Shown here: one piece after another, positions 5,039 through 11,247 of the stretch | Position numbering within the stretch: position 1 is the stretch's first letter | Layout: each line of letters opens with the position of its first letter | Source: a virus | DNA length: 25,682 nucleotides | Direction: 5' to 3' (one strand) | IMG/VR virus record: IMGVR_UViG_3300028025_000865 | Span: 1-25,682 of that record | The notes under the pieces: model-generated | The model's database searches: none | What the model saw: the letters and a program-made list of their open reading frames with translations, nothing else | Told to the model about the DNA's origin: nothing | Program-made: the position numbers and the translations under genes

Positions 5039-5509
5039 TTAGTTTCCTAGTGGGTTAGATGTAGCACGTTTAAGTGCTTTAAGTTGTGACTCTATGCCTT
5101 CACGCGTAGCTTTCATTTCCTCACGCACACCAAGTAATGATGCTGATGTCTCACGCACGTTGCCGTTAGTAATAGCCTTGGCTTCATTCGCTGTGCCAAT
5201 AGCATTAGATACTTTCTCTTGCATGGACACTAGCTGGTTAGATGTAGTAACCATAGAGTCTTTAACTGTGTTGACAGATGATTGTTGTGCAGACAGTTGA
5301 ACCTTTAACGCATTTACTTCTGCTCGTAACTCTGCATCGTCATAAGGTTTGGCTGCCTCAATCGCTTCAGTCGCCGCTATAACTCGGTTGTAAGTCGTTA
5401 TACCTACGTAGGCTGTTCCACCTATCGCTGGCAAGATTATTGAAAGCGTCAGAAATATTGCCTTCGGTGATAAGTTGGAGTAAGACTCCTTGATTTCCTC
5501 TAAGCTCAT
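5039..5509 (-). CDS. Membrane-anchored coiled-coil protein, i-spanin-like
   Basis: A 156-aa protein with a short cytoplasmic N-terminus, one membrane helix (residues about 17-37, AIFLTLSIILPAIGGTAYVG) and a long predicted coiled coil to the end (AELRAEVNALKVQLSAQQSS, then SNQLVSMQEKVSNAI and EEMKATREGIESQLKALKRA). This is the layout of an i-spanin (Rz-like), which links the inner and outer membranes in the last step of lysis of Gram-negative hosts. AGGAG lies seven bases before the ATG. The neighbours are the holin and endolysin. The first 143 bases are shared, in another frame, with the end of the secreted Pro-rich gene. It could instead be a second holin-associated protein. Confidence 0.65.
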   Translation of the reverse strand: MSLEEIKESYSNLSPKAIFLTLSIILPAIGGTAYVGITTYNRVIAATEAIEAAKPYDDAELRAEVNALKVQLSAQQSSVNTVKDSMVTTSNQLVSMQEKVSNAIGTANEAKAITNGNVRETSASLLGVREEMKATREGIESQLKALKRATSNPLGN

Positions 5510-6446
5510 ACGGTAACTCCTGCTGGTATGCCAGTGCGTCGTTCAATTGAATCTCCTGAATCTGCATTGGCTTGTTTAAAATCTCTAGGCTCATCACTAC
5601 TCCAAACCCCGGCACTAACTCCTTGCCCTTTGGAACCTGTGGCTGAGAGGTAGTCGGCGTACTCGCGTTCGATGTAGTCGGCGGCGGTGGCGCACTTGCT
5701 GGGGGTGGAGCGGATGCTGGTGTACTTGTGTTTCCTGACGAGGCCACTGGCGGTGCTGTCGTTGTCTCTGCAGTGGGAGCAGGGGAAGCTGGTATGTCTG
5801 GTGGTGGCGCTTCCATCGGTGGTGGCTCTGGTGGTGGCTCCGGTGCAGGTGCAGGTGGCATTGCTTCCGGGGTCGCAGGTACACTTAACGGACTCGCAGG
5901 ATTCACCGGACTCGTCATGTTGGTTGGATTGGTTGCACTCTTTGTACATGTGTTTGATGTTTCTATCCAAGGTAAAACTATAGGTGGACTGTAAGGCGTT
6001 GGGCATGTTGTTGTTTGCTGTTCTGTAATGGAACCTACAAACCCCTGCTGACATGCTACTGGTCTTTCTTGAACGCTTGGATTACAGCTTGGGGGATTTG
6101 GCGAACAGTTGTCAGAAGTTGTGACCCAATCTGTCCACTGGTTGTTACTACAAGTTTTAGTCCTTGTTTGATTAATTGAACCTGAGTAATTAGGCTCACA
6201 AGCAAGGCTTTGATTTTCAACAATGTCTGTACAAGTGGGTTGAACAGGTTGACTACATTCTGGTATGCCCGGAAAAAGCTCACACGCAAGTTGTTGACAA
6301 GCCTGCAAAGTAGTGCCTTGAGCGACGCCAAGACTTGAGTATACAGGGCCGTAATCTGCCCACTGACTTGCGTAACAATATGCTTGAACATAACTACTCC
6401 TTAGAAGAATCAGGCAGAGGAGTGATAAGGACAAAGTCTTTGCCAT
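5367..6446 (-). CDS. Secreted Cys-repeat and Pro-rich protein, overlaps both neighbours
   Basis: A 359-aa protein with a typical signal peptide (MAKTLSLSLLCLILLRSSYV, cleavage likely after VQA at 22). A Cys-rich region follows with two related repeats, residues about 76-114 and 126-167, each with the pattern C-x(4)-G-S-I-x-x-x-x-T-x-T-C then W and a final S-N/D-x-C. Next is a Pro/Ala/Thr-rich stretch (176-272) and an 87-residue C-terminal part. I start at 6446 because GAGGAA sits four bases ahead; the open frame extends to 6515. The repeat homology and signal peptide show this frame is coding. No lipobox is visible. It overlaps the upstream gene by 53 bases and the downstream one by 143. It could be a periplasmic/outer-surface or virion protein, or act with the spanin-like protein. 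Function unknown. Confidence 0.7.
   Translation of the reverse strand: MAKTLSLSLLCLILLRSSYVQAYCYASQWADYGPVYSSLGVAQGTTLQACQQLACELFPGIPECSQPVQPTCTDIVENQSLACEPNYSGSINQTRTKTCSNNQWTDWVTTSDNCSPNPPSCNPSVQERPVACQQGFVGSITEQQTTTCPTPYSPPIVLPWIETSNTCTKSATNPTNMTSPVNPASPLSVPATPEAMPPAPAPEPPPEPPPMEAPPPDIPASPAPTAETTTAPPVASSGNTSTPASAPPPASAPPPPTTSNASTPTTSQPQVPKGKELVPGFGVVMSLEILNKPMQIQEIQLNDALAYQQELPYELRGNQGVLLQLITEGNISDAFNNLASDRWNSLRRYNDLQPSYSGD
6056..6391 (-). CDS. Possible overprinted 111-codon ORF
   Basis: This ORF lies wholly inside the secreted-protein gene in another frame. It is listed because its ATG is preceded by AAGGAG-TAGTT, a near-ideal ribosome-binding site formed by the last codons and stop of the upstream gene, the spacing this phage uses elsewhere. 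The predicted 111-aa product is rich in Val, Leu, Gln and Lys and reads as several amphipathic helices (QITALYTQVLASLKALLCRL, LLKIKALLVSLITQVQLIKQ), not the low-complexity text usual for shadow frames. It could be a membrane-active or regulatory protein, or chance. No family recognised. Confidence 0.3.
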   Translation of the reverse strand: MFKHIVTQVSGQITALYTQVLASLKALLCRLVNNLRVSFFRAYQNVVNLFNPLVQTLLKIKALLVSLITQVQLIKQGLKLVVTTSGQIGSQLLTTVRQIPQAVIQAFKKDQ

Positions 6447-6969
6447 ATATTTCCTCAAACCATTCAGGGTGTAAATCATACCAAGCCTTTCTAGCTGCAT
6501 CACCAATAGCACCACCTATAGGACAAGGTGAACCAGACATCTCCATTGCTACCCAGTTCTCATGGTTAGCCGCACATGCTAATGATACTGCTGCTACCTT
6601 CAGGCCACTGTCACTTAGGAACTTAGCCCAACGAAGTTTAACGCAGTTGTTATCTGTGACCATTGTACCACCAGCAACAGAGAATATGCCGCCGTTAACA
6701 GCGCCACTGATACCAATGCTACATACGTCTTGACTGAAGGCTGACATGGATGGAGCCATAGCTGATGCTACAGGCTGACCCTTATAGTTGATAGTCGTCT
6801 CGTCTGCATGAGCATAGTTCTGCGACATCAAGAATACGATAAGGAATCCAGCTACCCCTATCAGTATACGTTCAAGCCTAGCAAGCCTTGCATTAATAGC
6901 TTCGTATCGTACAGCACAAACGGCCTCATGTGAATTAAGCCGCGCTTCAGTTCCATCAATATCGCTCAT
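6394..6969 (-). CDS. Anchored periplasmic protein, conserved phage type
   Basis: A 191-aa protein with a charged N-terminal helix (EARLNSHEAVCAVRYEAINA), a membrane anchor (residues about 35-50, ILIGVAGFLIVFLMSQ) and a domain beyond the membrane. That domain has APSMSAFSQDVCSIGISGAV, then TDNNC, LKVAAVSLAC and GSPCPIGGA. I have seen this Cys-bearing pattern in uncharacterised proteins of other tailed phages, but no function is known to me. I start at 6969 because AGAG lies upstream at proper distance; the frame is open to 7044 but that overlaps the preceding gene. The end (SSKE, stop) carries the AAGGAG discussed under the 111-codon ORF. Confidence 0.7.
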   Translation of the reverse strand: MSDIDGTEARLNSHEAVCAVRYEAINARLARLERILIGVAGFLIVFLMSQNYAHADETTINYKGQPVASAMAPSMSAFSQDVCSIGISGAVNGGIFSVAGGTMVTDNNCVKLRWAKFLSDSGLKVAAVSLACAANHENWVAMEMSGSPCPIGGAIGDAARKAWYDLHPEWFEEIYGKDFVLITPLPDSSKE

Positions 6970-6980
6970 TGTCATCTCTT

Positions 6981-7262
6981 TCAAAATAAAGCTACTACAA
7001 CAAATCCGACTAAACCACCTAACGCAGTTGCTACCCAATCCCATACGTCAGCAGTGTGCTTATCAGCATTACAGTAGTCATAAACTTCTTTAACTAATGC
7101 AATGATAGCTACAGCAGTGACAGCGTAGAAGCCTATGAATGGCGCTAGTGCTATGGCTATGATAAGTCCTGATATAAAGTGCATCTGCTTATCGGCTGGT
7201 ACTCTACAGGGTATGTATAGCTTTGCAAAGAAAGCATTAGCTATTGAGATTATTTTTTCCAT
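6981..7262 (-). CDS. Small multi-span membrane protein, possible holin/antiholin
   Basis: A 93-aa protein. After a short amphipathic N-terminus comes DKQMHFISG, a membrane segment LIIAIALAPFIGFYAVTAVA that runs on through IIALVKEVYDYC, then HTADVWDWVATALGG and a last span GLVGFVVVALF. The KE-x-YD ... H-T-x-D-x-x-D-x-x-A-T pattern is frequent in small phage and bacterial membrane proteins of VanZ-like appearance. Size and position (between fibre and lysis genes) would suit a holin or antiholin, but the three-span protein next to the endolysin is the stronger candidate. AGGA lies six bases before the ATG. Confidence 0.7.
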   Translation of the reverse strand: MEKIISIANAFFAKLYIPCRVPADKQMHFISGLIIAIALAPFIGFYAVTAVAIIALVKEVYDYCNADKHTADVWDWVATALGGLVGFVVVALF

Positions 7263-7273
7263 TAGTTATCCTA

Positions 7274-7882
7274 TTAAGAAGCTGTTTGATATACACCATT
7301 GATAGTTAATTTTCCACTTGTTGGGAAGTTTGATGGGTCTATTTGACCAAATCCATTTATTGGTTGTATATACCCATGCGATGTATTTGCTTCTATTGCA
7401 TAAGTAAATGGGGTTGTTAATGTAGATGACATTTGAACAGCATTTGGCCAACCATATCCACCGGTATTTGGTCGTGCAGTAAAAGGAAGACCAGCAATTC
7501 TAGTATTTCCTGTCCAAGAACCTTTACCTGACCAATCAATTTGTATTGCAAATGTAACCACGCGCCCTATCTTTGTATACCAACCTTCTTGTAGAGTCAT
7601 AACTGCATTACCGCTAGCACTATTTTGCAAGACAGGAGTAAATGTACCTTCTTCATAATCATCTAGCGTATTAGCATCTGTACTAGCACTCTGTGTAGCT
7701 GGGAATGTTATACCTGCACCTGAAGCTGATGGTGTAGCGTTGCCTACTGCAATGGTAGTAGCACCCTTGATTGTTGAACTAGCAACAACTGTAGTAGCAA
7801 CCACCGTACTAGGAGTAGTCGCACCTAACGCACCGTTTAAAGGTGTTACCGTATTTGCCGTTCCGTCTAAGACGATACTCAT
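7274..7882 (-). CDS. Fibre-tip/tail-spike-like protein, third in series
   Basis: A 202-aa beta-rich, Ser/Thr/Gly/Ala-rich protein. The first 70 residues are repetitive (TTPSTVVATTVVASSTIKGA, then an IAVGNATPSASGAGITFP segment) as in fibre shafts. At about residue 74, DDYEEGTFTPVL begins a knob-like domain with GWYTKIGRVVTF and GLPFTARPN, a module common in phage tail fibres and hydrolase-tip proteins. It probably sits at the distal end of the tail and contacts the host surface. AGGAG lies upstream, and the ATG overlaps the stop of the preceding small gene (TAATG). Unlike the other two tip proteins it lacks the LLRNST/TSATTYK module. Confidence 0.75.
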   Translation of the reverse strand: MSIVLDGTANTVTPLNGALGATTPSTVVATTVVASSTIKGATTIAVGNATPSASGAGITFPATQSASTDANTLDDYEEGTFTPVLQNSASGNAVMTLQEGWYTKIGRVVTFAIQIDWSGKGSWTGNTRIAGLPFTARPNTGGYGWPNAVQMSSTLTTPFTYAIEANTSHGYIQPINGFGQIDPSNFPTSGKLTINGVYQTAS

Positions 7883-8157
7883 TATGCTACTCCTTTAGGA
7901 TATTTAGCCTTAATTGCTAGGCAAGCATCTATGTATGCTTGTTGTTGTGCTGTGTCACCTTTAACTACTGCATCTAGGTAGTCAGTCATTGGTGGGTATT
8001 CTGCTGCTCGTTTAGCGATGTATGCTGTTGGATTTTTCCAAGCATTTACTGCTTCCACATTAATTTCGACTTTGTTTCCATCTTTATCAAATGCACCAGC
8101 TTCGTCATCAATAGTAACGACATCTTTGTATAGTGCGTAAATAGCATTGTGATTCAT
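7882..8157 (-). CDS. Small tail-fibre-associated protein, XkdW-like
   Basis: A 91-aa protein: MNHNAIYALYKDVVTIDDEA, then FDKDGNKVEINVEAVNAW, and a second half with YPPMTDYLDAVVKGDTAQQQ and a basic end. The pattern IYALYxxVVxIxxExAFDxDGN followed by YPxxxDYLDA is that of small XkdW-like proteins encoded next to tail-fibre genes, thought to be assembly or chaperone factors. I start at 8157: this ATG overlaps the previous stop (ATGA) and has GGGAGA eight bases upstream, whereas the start at 8172 has no site. The first half resembles the 85-aa protein encoded at 8753-9010, so the two are likely distant paralogs. Confidence 0.75.
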   Translation of the reverse strand: MNHNAIYALYKDVVTIDDEAGAFDKDGNKVEINVEAVNAWKNPTAYIAKRAAEYPPMTDYLDAVVKGDTAQQQAYIDACLAIKAKYPKGVA

Positions 8158-8753
8158 GCTGCAATCTCCCATAAAGTAATAGTAGAAGAATATCTAGCTC
8201 CATAGGTTGCAGACGAATCATCACCTGATACTGAATTTATCCGAACAGTTTTATTTTGTGTATGAAGTGCTTGTATTTTATATGTTGTTGCACTTGTTGT
8301 AGCTGGGGAATCTAAATAAGTAACGGTGCTACTGCCAGAAAACTCAGGTTGATTTGAATAACCGCCAGCGACAACGGATGCTAATACAGCAGAACCAGCA
8401 GCATCACCTATTGCAATGGCAGTTGAATTGCGAAGTAATCTTAAATTTCCACCAAATTGTCCTGTAGTAGCATCAACCATACTTGCTATTGATACAACAA
8501 TATATATTTTACTTGTAGCACTTGTTGGGGTAATTGATGCAGACATTCCAGTAACATCTACATAACTAGAAGATGTTGTAGAAAATGTATTTGATTTTGT
8601 TGTGCTAACCACTTGCAACACAGTACCAGCAGACTTGTTAGTCAGCATAGTGCCACTTGTTGCTGGCAGAGTAATGACAGTCGTTCCTGCTACTGCTGGT
8701 GCTTGTAAGGTAACGCTACCGCTGGTATCTCCAGCTACTACTATTGCGCTCAT
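8154..8753 (-). CDS. Fibre-tip protein, second in series
   Basis: A 199-aa beta-rich protein. Its N-terminal 60 residues (SGSVTLQAPAVAGTTVITLP, then TNKSAGTVLQVV) are of the kind that joins tail-tip modules. Residues about 75-199 are clearly paralogous to the end of the 191-aa protein at 9007-9582: shared SASITPTSATSKI, LLRNST, YLDSPATTSATTYK and the final ITLWEIAA. The 125-residue C-terminal module is probably the receptor-facing domain. Its ATG overlaps the previous stop. The codons of the last residues (WEIAA) contain GGGAGAT, which serves as ribosome-binding site for the next gene. Confidence 0.75.
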   Translation of the reverse strand: MSAIVVAGDTSGSVTLQAPAVAGTTVITLPATSGTMLTNKSAGTVLQVVSTTKSNTFSTTSSSYVDVTGMSASITPTSATSKIYIVVSIASMVDATTGQFGGNLRLLRNSTAIAIGDAAGSAVLASVVAGGYSNQPEFSGSSTVTYLDSPATTSATTYKIQALHTQNKTVRINSVSGDDSSATYGARYSSTITLWEIAA

Positions 8754-9010
8754 TATTTAACTCCTCTTATTACATTACGAGCTTCAGCCCTTAATGCACG
8801 AACATCTGTTGTGTCTTTGTCGTAGTCAGCAGTCATCATGTAATCTGTTGATGCTAGGTAGGCTAGTGCCTCTTGACGCTTGGCTTCTGCTGCTTGCTCT
8901 GCTTGAACTAAGGCTAGGTCGTATGTGACTTGATTGCCATCAGCATCAAATGCTTCATCGCCAACTGTGCGAACTACTTGTGGATATAGTTTATAGATTG
9001 CTTGTATCAT
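8753..9010 (-). CDS. Small tail-fibre-associated protein, XkdW-like
   Basis: An 85-aa protein with the same opening as the 91-aa one downstream (MIQAIYKLYPQVVRTVGDEA, FDADGNQVTYD), then a charged helix (EQAAEAKRQEALAYLASTDY) and TDVRALRAEARNVIRG. The STDY...R..LR ending is typical of small tail-fibre assembly proteins of tailed phages. It lies between two fibre-tip genes, overlapping the first by ATGA and the second by one base (TAATG). A chaperone or connector role for the tip protein next to it is the natural guess. Confidence 0.75.
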   Translation of the reverse strand: MIQAIYKLYPQVVRTVGDEAFDADGNQVTYDLALVQAEQAAEAKRQEALAYLASTDYMMTADYDKDTTDVRALRAEARNVIRGVK

Positions 9011-9582
9011 GCTGCTATCTCCATAAGGGTTATTGATGATGTATCGCCTTGACTTTGCACATAAGCAAAGCTTGCAGCAGCAGGATTTGAAAATTGCGTT
9101 TTATATGTAGTTGCTGATGTTGTTGTTGGACTATCTAAATAAGATGTGCTTTGAGTTCCTACTAGATTCCATTGAGCTGAGTTTGTCCAGCCAGCTAAGA
9201 TAGCAAATGTTATTAAGTCTGTTGAGTTGCGTAATAGTTTGATATTTACTCCGCTACCTGCATTTGTATTTGATTTTGCAACACCAGCTTGATTTACTAA
9301 AACAAGTATTTTGCTTGTAGCGGATGTAGGAGTAATTGTTGCTGTTAAACCTGTATCTGCATAAGTAGCACTTGCATTGCTAGTAGAACCACTATAATAA
9401 GCATTAACTACTTGTAACACACTACCTGTAGGCAATGAACCTTTGCTCAATCCAGTTACCGCTACACCTGATGATGTCACAGCAATCTTAGTAGAGCCAC
9501 CGCTTTGTAGATTAAGATTACCTGAAGTGTCGGGAGTTAATTCAACCCCTGTCGTCGTACTCGCATTTATCGTAACTGCCAT
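9007..9582 (-). CDS. Fibre-tip protein, first in series
   Basis: A 191-aa beta-rich protein. It starts MAVTINASTTTGVELTPDTS and has NLQSGGSTKIAVTSSGVAVT, the style of short fibre-shaft/head-binding segments in bacteriophage tail tips. Residues about 75-191 form the module shared with the 199-aa protein: ITPTSATSKI, IKLLRNSTDL, SYLDSPTTTSATTYKTQ, SSITLMEIAA. It directly follows the T7-like fibre gene, with AGGA nine bases from the ATG. I infer a distal receptor-binding or adaptor subunit. The MEIAA codons contain GGAGAT, the ribosome-binding site of the next gene. Confidence 0.75.
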   Translation of the reverse strand: MAVTINASTTTGVELTPDTSGNLNLQSGGSTKIAVTSSGVAVTGLSKGSLPTGSVLQVVNAYYSGSTSNASATYADTGLTATITPTSATSKILVLVNQAGVAKSNTNAGSGVNIKLLRNSTDLITFAILAGWTNSAQWNLVGTQSTSYLDSPTTTSATTYKTQFSNPAAASFAYVQSQGDTSSITLMEIAA

Positions 9583-9594
9583 ATTAATTTATCC

Positions 9595-11247
9595 TTAAAG
9601 AATTACCCAACGAGCGCCACTAGGAACTGTTACCGTTGCACCAGAATTGATAGTGATAGGGCCGACTGATGATGCAGATTTGCCAGATGTCAATGTATAG
9701 CTAGTCGTTACAATCAAGCTATTCTCTTGGAATACAGTATCACCGCCTGCACCAGTTGCACCAGCACCACCTACAGAACCCCAAGCAGAACCGTTATAAC
9801 CTTCAAATGCACCAGTAGATGTATTGAACCTAAAGTAACCAGTTTGAGGACTGCCATCACGCTCAGCAGTCGTGCCATTAGGAATATCAGCAGAGCCAGT
9901 TGTAGATGTTTGTGGAACAAAGCCAGTGCCAGACACGTAAGCCGCAACCCATGCACTGCCAGTGTAAACATTCATCACACCAGTAGATGAGTTAAAGTAT
10001 AAAGCGCCAGCAAGTAAAGCATTGCCATCATTGTCGACAGTAGGAGCTGATGATTTAGAGCCTAAATATCTGTCGTCAAAGTTATCAAAGGCAGTTAGCG
10101 TTTGGTCTCTAGCCGCCTCAGCCGCAGTCTGTGCAGATGCCGCAGATGTAGCAGAATTGGATGCGTTCGTAGCAGAAGTAGAAGCAGCACTAGCAGAGTT
10201 AGAAGCATTGGTTGCTGATGTACTAGCGGCACTAGCAGAAGTAGAGGCATTGCTTGCTTGTGTAGTTGCTGTGCTTGCAGATGAACTTGCAGAAGATGCG
10301 CTATTAGATGCGTTAGTTGCTGATGTAGATGCAGAACTAGCACTTGTAGACGCATTAGAAGCTGATGTTGCAGCCGCAGTAGCAGAGTTACCAGCATTGG
10401 TAGCAGCAGTAGATGCAGTAGAAGCAGATGTGCTTGCGTTACTTGCTTGAGTGCTTGCAGTAGATGCGGATGTAGAAGCATTGGAAGCAGAGGTTGACGC
10501 GTTAGAAGCAGAGGTACTTGCGGCACTAGCACTTGTTGAGGCGGCACTTGCAGAGGCAGCGGCAGCAGTAGCAGAATCACCAGCGGCAGCGGCATCAACA
10601 ACTAGACCCCACTTAGCAGAGTCAGCGTTAGTGCTGATTGGCAATGAGCCACTAGACGTATGAGCAGTAATTACAATGTAGACGTTAGAGTTAGTCGTAT
10701 CTTTAACTAAGTCACGGTTTTGGTATGACACGCCAGATGCCCAGTTACCACGCCAGTTACCAATAGGCTCACCAGCAACAGGATTACCATTAGCATCAAA
10801 GGCCAATGTCTTACCAGCCCTAGCCGTATTAATTGGCAATGTCATGTTAATGTTAGTAGGGTCAGTAACAGGAGCCTTAATGCCACGCTCTGCTGTCTCA
10901 GCTACTTGTTGAACTAGGATTGTCTGTGAATCCATCTCATCGTTCAATGTGTTAGCAAAGAAGTCACCACCAGTAGTAAAGTCTGTGGTACGCTGTATTG
11001 CTCGTGCGCCAACAATGGTTATACGGTCAGAGCCAGTAGCGGCAGAGACAAGAGTAACCGAGCCAGTTCCTAATGTAGAACTAATGCTAACGGTATAGTC
11101 TGTGGTAAGCGTCAGTAACAAGTCATTCTTGTATACCTTGATGTCAGTGTTAGTCAACACTTCAAAGTTAAACGCATACGGCCCAACACCTGCGGAGCCT
11201 GTGTAGACTATACGTCTTGATACGTTACTAATTGGATAATCAGCCAT
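9595..11247 (-). CDS. Tail fibre protein, T7 gp17-like N-terminus
   Basis: A 550-aa fibre subunit, near the 553 residues of T7 gp17. Residues 1-150 match the phage T7 tail-fibre N-terminal domain that binds the tail: RRIVYTGSAGVGPYAFNFEV, VYKNDLLLTLTTDYTVS, GSDRITIVGARAIQRTTDFT, FFANTLNDEMD. Then follow a linker (GKTLAFDANGNPVAGEP), about 155 residues of Ala/Ser/Thr/Asn repeats (219-375, seven-residue units of the STSASNA type, likely a long trimeric shaft) and two short ALYFNSSTG.../YFRFNTSTG modules before a beta-rich end. It has no large receptor-binding head of its own, which agrees with separate tip proteins being encoded next. Its ATG overlaps the stop of the large internal protein gene (TAATG). 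Confidence 0.92.
   Translation of the reverse strand: MADYPISNVSRRIVYTGSAGVGPYAFNFEVLTNTDIKVYKNDLLLTLTTDYTVSISSTLGTGSVTLVSAATGSDRITIVGARAIQRTTDFTTGGDFFANTLNDEMDSQTILVQQVAETAERGIKAPVTDPTNINMTLPINTARAGKTLAFDANGNPVAGEPIGNWRGNWASGVSYQNRDLVKDTTNSNVYIVITAHTSSGSLPISTNADSAKWGLVVDAAAAGDSATAAAASASAASTSASAASTSASNASTSASNASTSASTASTQASNASTSASTASTAATNAGNSATAAATSASNASTSASSASTSATNASNSASSASSSASTATTQASNASTSASAASTSATNASNSASAASTSATNASNSATSAASAQTAAEAARDQTLTAFDNFDDRYLGSKSSAPTVDNDGNALLAGALYFNSSTGVMNVYTGSAWVAAYVSGTGFVPQTSTTGSADIPNGTTAERDGSPQTGYFRFNTSTGAFEGYNGSAWGSVGGAGATGAGGDTVFQENSLIVTTSYTLTSGKSASSVGPITINSGATVTVPSGARWVIL
10125..10593 (-). repeat. Degenerate 21-bp coding repeat in the fibre shaft
   Basis: The stretch encoding residues 219-375 of the fibre is a chain of seven-codon units of the type S-T-S-A-S-N-A with frequent A/T/N exchanges. 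At DNA level units differ by many synonymous changes (GCA/GCT/GCG, AGT/TCT), so the array is old or is kept degenerate. The antisense and alternative frames are open only because of this composition. Confidence 0.85.

Noticed and set aside
5615-5994. Open frames on both strands (Gly-rich on +, Arg/His/Gln-rich on -)
   Set aside because: Low-complexity shadows of the Pro/Ala-rich coding stretch; no ribosome-binding site.
5506-6054. 182-codon - strand ORF tiling exactly between the 111-codon ORF and the spanin-like gene
   Set aside because: Its packing is tempting (starts one base after the 111-codon ORF, ends in an ATGA overlap), but the product is a jumble of Thr/Ser/Cys/His from reading the Pro-rich DNA in another frame, while the overlapping frame has a signal peptide and internal repeats.
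7266-7451. 61-codon - strand ORF inside the third tip gene
   Set aside because: Asn/Tyr/Ile-rich shadow frame of a beta-rich protein, with no ribosome-binding site.
7274-9582. Diversity-generating retroelement acting on the tip genes
   Set aside because: The shared modules suggested it, but there is no reverse transcriptase or template/variable repeat pair in the window; differences are spread over all codon positions, as in old paralogs.
10022-10663. Long Ala/Val/Glu-rich + strand ORFs and a Leu/Pro-rich - strand ORF
   Set aside because: Artefacts of the Ala/Ser heptad repeats in the fibre gene; composition is fixed by the repeat.
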